Shown: positions 60,598-64,000 of the stretch, in pieces | Layout: each line of letters starts with the position of its first letter | Numbering within the stretch: position 1 is the stretch's first letter | Assembly: GCF_030019515.1 (NCBI RefSeq) | Contig: NZ_JASEEQ010000006.1 | Location: 124,001 to 188,000 of the forward strand | Direction: 5' to 3' | Source: Nocardioides sp. | GTDB lineage: Bacteria; Actinomycetota; Actinomycetes; Propionibacteriales; Nocardioidaceae | Length of the DNA: 64,000 nt | Made by a program: the position numbers and the translations under genes | Notes under the pieces: generated by a model | Told to the model about the DNA's origin: nothing | The model's input: only the letters and a program-made list of their open reading frames with translations | Database searches by the model: none

Positions 60598-61218
60598 TCA
60601 GCCCCGCGAGCGCAGCACTGCGACACCCTCGCCAGTGAGATCGTCGAGAGCTGCTTTGCGGCCCGTCCCGGTCAGAAGCAGCGACAGCATCGGTCCGGAC
60701 GCCTCCGGCCCGGAGCCGTGCGTCCAGTCGGTGTCAGTGGCCCGCAGGGTGACGCCGTCGATGCGACGCTTGGTGCCGATGAGGGCGTTCGAACCCTTGT
60801 AGAAATCGAGCACCTGGCGCACCGCGTCTGCTGGATAGACGTGCCGGATTCCGAGTGGGCGCCTGATGTCTTCAGCGTGAACGATCAACTCGCCCAGCCA
60901 CGTCGTGTTCGGGCCCGGCGGGTGCTTGCGACTGTGCTGCACGTCCCGGAAGCTCTGCAGCGTCTGCGCAGGACTGTCACCGCGCCAACGCTCGATGCCC
61001 TTACGGCTGAACCTCTCGAAGCTGAATCCGGAGCTGGCCAGCCCGAAAAGAAACGCCGGTGGCGTGACGTGCGCGGTCGACGTCATATGCGCCAGCGCGT
61101 CGTGCACCGTCCAGTCCGGGCACAATGACTGGGTCGCCCACTGGTCACCTGATAGGTCGGCGAGGTCCTTCGCCAGTGCGCCGCGTTCGCTCGCAATGGT
61201 TGCCCACATGTCCGCCAC
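60598..61218 (-). CDS. Maleylpyruvate-isomerase/DinB-fold mycothiol-dependent family protein
   Basis: The 206-aa protein is a DinB-like four-helix bundle of the TIGR03083 type. It begins MWATIASERGALAKDLADLSGDQW (residues 4-27), then CPDWTVHDALAHM gives the first metal-ligand His. ELIVHAEDIRRPLG near residue 115 follows, and HVYPADAVRQVLDFY leads the rest. Such proteins bind a metal and often use mycothiol. I chose GTG 61218; ATG 61209 is the alternative. No partner gene indicates its substrate. Confidence 0.85.
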   Translation of the reverse strand: MADMWATIASERGALAKDLADLSGDQWATQSLCPDWTVHDALAHMTSTAHVTPPAFLFGLASSGFSFERFSRKGIERWRGDSPAQTLQSFRDVQHSRKHPPGPNTTWLGELIVHAEDIRRPLGIRHVYPADAVRQVLDFYKGSNALIGTKRRIDGVTLRATDTDWTHGSGPEASGPMLSLLLTGTGRKAALDDLTGEGVAVLRSRG

Positions 61219-61467
61219 GACACGGACTCTAGGACGCGGCCTTCGGTCGCGCATCTGGAACTTCTCCCATGGTGCTCGGGAAGCTCGCACAGCTCCATGA
61301 GGACGGGTATCGGGCGGGTGTACGGGCGCGGAGCGCCGTACCTGAGCGAGAGCCGGATCGCGGCTGATCCGGCCGTCCTGCGAGTTGTCTGAAGGGAGCC
61401 GATATGACGTCGGTATTGGGGACAGAAGCTGGTACTGCACAGCCGCCGGCCGTCCTACCCTGGAAGC

Positions 61468-61641
61468 ATGAACACGATCCATCTCACGGACGAGGAGCTG
61501 CAGATCGCCCAACACGGCATGACGGCCTATCTCCGTAGTTTCGGACATGACGAGGCCGACACGGTCGTCCTCGTCAGAGCCGTCCTCGCTCGGCTGGCAG
61601 CTGCCCAGCCGGAGCCCGATGCATCAGGTGAGGTCGGCTGA
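61468..61641 (+). CDS. Small conserved-looking helical protein (57 aa)
   Basis: The 57-aa product begins MNTIHLTDEELQIAQHGMTAYLRSFGHDEADTVV and ends in an amphipathic helix (LVRAVLARLAAAQ). A TACCCT -10 (61456-61461) ends 6 nt before the ATG, so it may be leaderless; GGAAG also lies upstream. Its sequence looks protein-like with a regular Leu/Ala heptad. Function unknown. Confidence 0.6.
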   Translation: MNTIHLTDEELQIAQHGMTAYLRSFGHDEADTVVLVRAVLARLAAAQPEPDASGEVG

Positions 61642-61866
61642 TCGCTCGCCGAGGGATGCTGTCCGTCGCGATCACGACGGGCGGCATCGCTGACGCGGCG
61701 GTGCGACGCAGGTAGTCGCTGCTGCCCGGATCGCGGCTCCGGTCGCCCGGCGGCGCTTGACCCACGCGCTGGACGAGTTCAACGTGCCTCCACCTTCGGC
61801 ACCTTGGCCCCCACCCGGCAAGGCAGCAAGAGCTAGCTGCCTGGCCGAGGACAGCCCTCGGGCGAG

Positions 61867-61911
61867 GGTTGATGTATCAACCAAAGCCGTTATGATGGTT
61901 GATGTGTCAAC
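61867..61911 (+). promoter_or_regulatory. Promoter with twin operators
   Basis: Two near-identical 15-mers, ggttgatgtatcaac (61867-61881) and ggttgatgtgtcaac (61897-61911), lie exactly 30 bp apart, about three DNA turns. TTGATG (61869-61874) and TATGAT (61891-61896) form a -35/-10 with a 16-nt spacer. The repeats thus flank the -10 and would block RNA polymerase. The TTGATnnnTCAA dyad fits a MarR-type regulator. Confidence 0.7.
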
Positions 61912-61935
61912 GACTCTCGTTCGTGGAGCGGCGCT

Positions 61936-64000
61936 GTGAGTAGCTACGGTCATCCCGTCAGGTTCGGTGTCGAGATCCTCGGCGGTGCCGGGGCGCCCGG
62001 TGACGCGGTGTCGCTGGCCGTGCTGGCTGATCAGCTCGGCTACGACTTGGTGTCCTTCGCTGATGGGGTCGAGGAGGGCGACGCCGATCCGTTGACGCTG
62101 GCCGCGTGGTCGGCCGCGCGGACGTCGACTGTGCAGGTGGGTGCCTCGCGGCTCCGAGCCACCGCCCGACCTGCGTCGATCATTGCCCGGGGAGCGGGGA
62201 GTCTCCAGCTGCTGTCGCAGGGTCGGGCGATGGTGATGCTCGGTGCGGGAACGCCGGCCGTGGACCTCGACGCGGTCGAGGAGTCCGTTGCGGTGATCCG
62301 CTCGCTGCACGACACCGCCCGCCGCAGTCGGGCCAGCCACTCGGGGACTTACCACCGGCTCTCCGGCGCGGAGCCCGGCCCAAGTCTGGAGCAGGAGGTC
62401 CCGCTCTGGGTGCATGCCTCGGACGCTGCCGGCGCCGGCTTGGCCGGTCGGGTCGCCGACGGGTGGACGGTCGACCTCGCCGAGGTCGACCTCGGGGGTC
62501 TTGAGACGCTGAGCGCGGTCGTCGACGGTGCCGCGACCGATGCCGGCCGTGATCCGCGTGAGGTACGAAGGGCGGTGACCGTGACCGGGCCGGCCGCGCT
62601 CGACGCCGACGCCCTGGTAGCGATGGTGGTCGACCACGGGATGAGCCTGTTCGTCCTCCGTGCCGATGGCGCTGCTGCAGGTGTGAGCCAGATGCGGACC
62701 TTCATCGAGGACGTGGCCCCGGCGGTCCGGGACGGTGCCGAGCGGGCGCTGCCGCCGGGTGCGCTCACCTCGCGTCGGTTGCGACGGGCTGACGTGCGTG
62801 CTCGTCGCCGGCCGGACATCGCCTACGACGAGGTCCCGGAGGACCTGGTCGAGATGGCCGTGGAGCCCGGGGATGCGGCGTTCGGCAAGGTGCGCTCGAC
62901 GTACCTGCGCGGGGGCAACCCCGGTTTGGTGCTGCGTCCGCGCTCTGAGGCCGAGGTGGCGGACGCTCTGGGCTTCGCCCGCCAGCACCGGCACCTCCCG
63001 CTGGGGATCCGCAGCGGAGGGCACGGCATCAGCGGCCGCTCGACCAATGACGGCGGCCTGGTCATCGACGTCGGCGCGCTCGACGACATCACCGTGCTCG
63101 ACCAGGCCGCCCGGCTGGTCCGCATCGGCCCCGGCGCCCGCTGGCGTGACGTTGCCAAGGTTCTGCAGCCGCACGGGTGGGCGCTCAGCTCCGGCGACTA
63201 CGGCGGAGTGGGTGTCGGCGGACTCGCCACCGCGGGCGGGATCGGGTTTCTCAACCGCAAGCACGGCCTGACCATCGACCACCTCCGAGCGGTCGAGGTG
63301 GTGCTCGCGGACGGCACCCTCGTGCGGGCCAGCGGCACCGAGAACTCCGAGCTGTTCTGGGCGGTCCGGGGGGCCGGTGCGAACTTCGGTGTCGCGGTCG
63401 CCTTCGAGTTCGTCGTCGACGAGGTCGACGAGGTCGGCTGGGCCCAGCTGGCGTTCCAGGCGCCCGACCCGGCGGCCTACCTGGAGGCGTTCGGCCGTGT
63501 CGTCGCCGACCTCCCACGGGAGACCACACCGTTCCTGATCCTCGGCCAGGGGATGGCGCAGGTGATGGCGATGGTCGACTCCTCCGACCCGGCCGTGATC
63601 ATCAGCCAGCTACAGCCGTTCGTCGACATCGCGCCGCTGGTGCAGCAACAGGTCGTCATCGCGCCGTACGCCGCGGTGATGAACATGTTCCCCGAGGCCC
63701 CGCACGACGGGCGCGGCGAACCGGCCTCGCGCTCCGCCCTCGTCCGCGAGATCACCCCCGGCTTCGCCGCCGCTTCGGCCGACCTGATCCGTAGCGGCGT
63801 CTCACACTGGTACCAGATCCGCACGGTCGGCGGTGCCGTGGCCGACGTCGCGTCGGACGCCACTGCCTACGCGCACCGCGACACCCGGTTCGCCCTCACC
63901 GTGATGGGCGGCAACGCCCAGCGACTGGACCAGTGGTTCGAGCCCGTCCGCCGCCACTCCGAGGGGCTCTACCTCAGCTTCGAGAGCGACCGCAGCCCCG
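61936..64000 (+). CDS. Luciferase-like monooxygenase fused to FAD-linked (BBE-type) oxidase, partial
   Basis: The frame starts at GTG 61936 behind GGAG and stays open to the window end (688 codons seen). Residues 1-270 resemble an LLM flavin-dependent oxidoreductase (VRFGVEILGG, DPLTLAAWSAARTSTVQVG, GAGSLQLLSQGRAMVMLGAG) and look short for that family. From about residue 310 a PCMH-type FAD domain follows (GNPGLVLRPRSEAEVADAL). GIRSGGHGISGRS there holds the likely flavin-linking His, and GVGVGGLATAGGIGFLNR and FWAVRGAGANFGV come after it. The product should carry two flavins and act on one oxidised or ring compound. The C-terminus is outside the window. Confidence 0.85.
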   Translation, partial: MSSYGHPVRFGVEILGGAGAPGDAVSLAVLADQLGYDLVSFADGVEEGDADPLTLAAWSAARTSTVQVGASRLRATARPASIIARGAGSLQLLSQGRAMVMLGAGTPAVDLDAVEESVAVIRSLHDTARRSRASHSGTYHRLSGAEPGPSLEQEVPLWVHASDAAGAGLAGRVADGWTVDLAEVDLGGLETLSAVVDGAATDAGRDPREVRRAVTVTGPAALDADALVAMVVDHGMSLFVLRADGAAAGVSQMRTFIEDVAPAVRDGAERALPPGALTSRRLRRADVRARRRPDIAYDEVPEDLVEMAVEPGDAAFGKVRSTYLRGGNPGLVLRPRSEAEVADALGFARQHRHLPLGIRSGGHGISGRSTNDGGLVIDVGALDDITVLDQAARLVRIGPGARWRDVAKVLQPHGWALSSGDYGGVGVGGLATAGGIGFLNRKHGLTIDHLRAVEVVLADGTLVRASGTENSELFWAVRGAGANFGVAVAFEFVVDEVDEVGWAQLAFQAPDPAAYLEAFGRVVADLPRETTPFLILGQGMAQVMAMVDSSDPAVIISQLQPFVDIAPLVQQQVVIAPYAAVMNMFPEAPHDGRGEPASRSALVREITPGFAAASADLIRSGVSHWYQIRTVGGAVADVASDATAYAHRDTRFALTVMGGNAQRLDQWFEPVRRHSEGLYLSFESDRSP

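Noticed and set aside
61404..61538. 44-codon frame with a GGGAG ribosome site overlapping the 57-aa gene in another frame
   Set aside because: Its sequence is low-complexity and it overlaps the more protein-like frame starting at 61468.
61642..61866. A possible gene between the 57-aa protein and the twin operators
   Set aside because: Short frames on both strands (for example 61757-61939) lack motifs and start signals and would run through the promoter and operators.

Overview
The window is very GC-rich chromosomal DNA with dense, mostly co-directional genes, many GTG starts and many 4-nt stop/start overlaps. It carries GatCAB, an NAD-dependent DNA ligase, a SAM-IV riboswitch, an ilvBNC operon with an actinobacterial-type leader peptide, a DtxR/IdeR-type iron box and a mycothiol-type DinB-fold protein. 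Together these point to a high-GC actinomycete; Nocardioidaceae (Nocardioides-like) is my best guess. I see no rRNA, tRNA, CRISPR array, transposase or phage module. Both ends cut into ordinary loci: an operon begins at the left edge and a large flavoenzyme gene runs off the right edge.

Layout. 1-6876: a sugar operon (lipoprotein binding protein, two permeases, beta-propeller glycosidase, two PfkB-type kinases, DeoR regulator). 6949-10856: cysteine desulfurase, mnmA, a core-MetE-like protein and a PfpI protein. 10959-13198: a DHA2 drug exporter with its TetR regulator and a palindromic operator. 13392-20971: ligA, a small membrane protein, a SufS-like desulfurase under a SAM-IV riboswitch, and gatCAB. 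20974-27521: a 32-bp tandem repeat, then a cobalamin riboswitch and five coupled genes. These encode a secreted alpha-barrel protein and an anchored DUF4430-like protein, which resemble the two domains of animal transcobalamin/intrinsic factor, followed by ECF T, fused A-A and S components. 27508-38079: a sugar dehydrogenase lipoprotein, a hydrolase, an EamA exporter, a BNR propeller, a GH65 phosphorylase with beta-phosphoglucomutase, ilvD and an aldose epimerase. 38141-42902: xylulokinase, kynureninase, a CHRD-like secreted protein, a VOC protein and a pterin dehydratase-VOC fusion. 42990-46518: ilv leader, ilvB, ilvN, ilvC. 46630-48648: small genes, an XRE regulator and a DsbA-family protein. 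48646-52034: iron box and efeUOB. 52026-52374: an internally deleted ABC-F remnant and the serA promoter. 52375-53979: serA. 54016-60457: a PucR/permease/two SDR/ureohydrolase/deacetylase catabolic locus. 60598-64000: a DinB-fold protein, a 57-aa protein, and a luciferase-like/FAD-oxidase fusion behind a twin operator.

How the parts work together. The strongest candidate for an under-described system is the B12 island at 21226-27521. A vitamin-controlled leader feeds a two-polypeptide extracellular corrinoid binder that would hand its ligand to a dedicated ECF importer. The PucR locus looks like a complete uptake and breakdown route for a nitrogen compound, probably with a cyclic amide/imide and a guanidino group, whose substrate I cannot name. 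Regulation is unusually legible in this window: two riboswitches, one attenuator, one iron box, two palindromic or repeated operators and several candidate leaderless promoters can be read directly.
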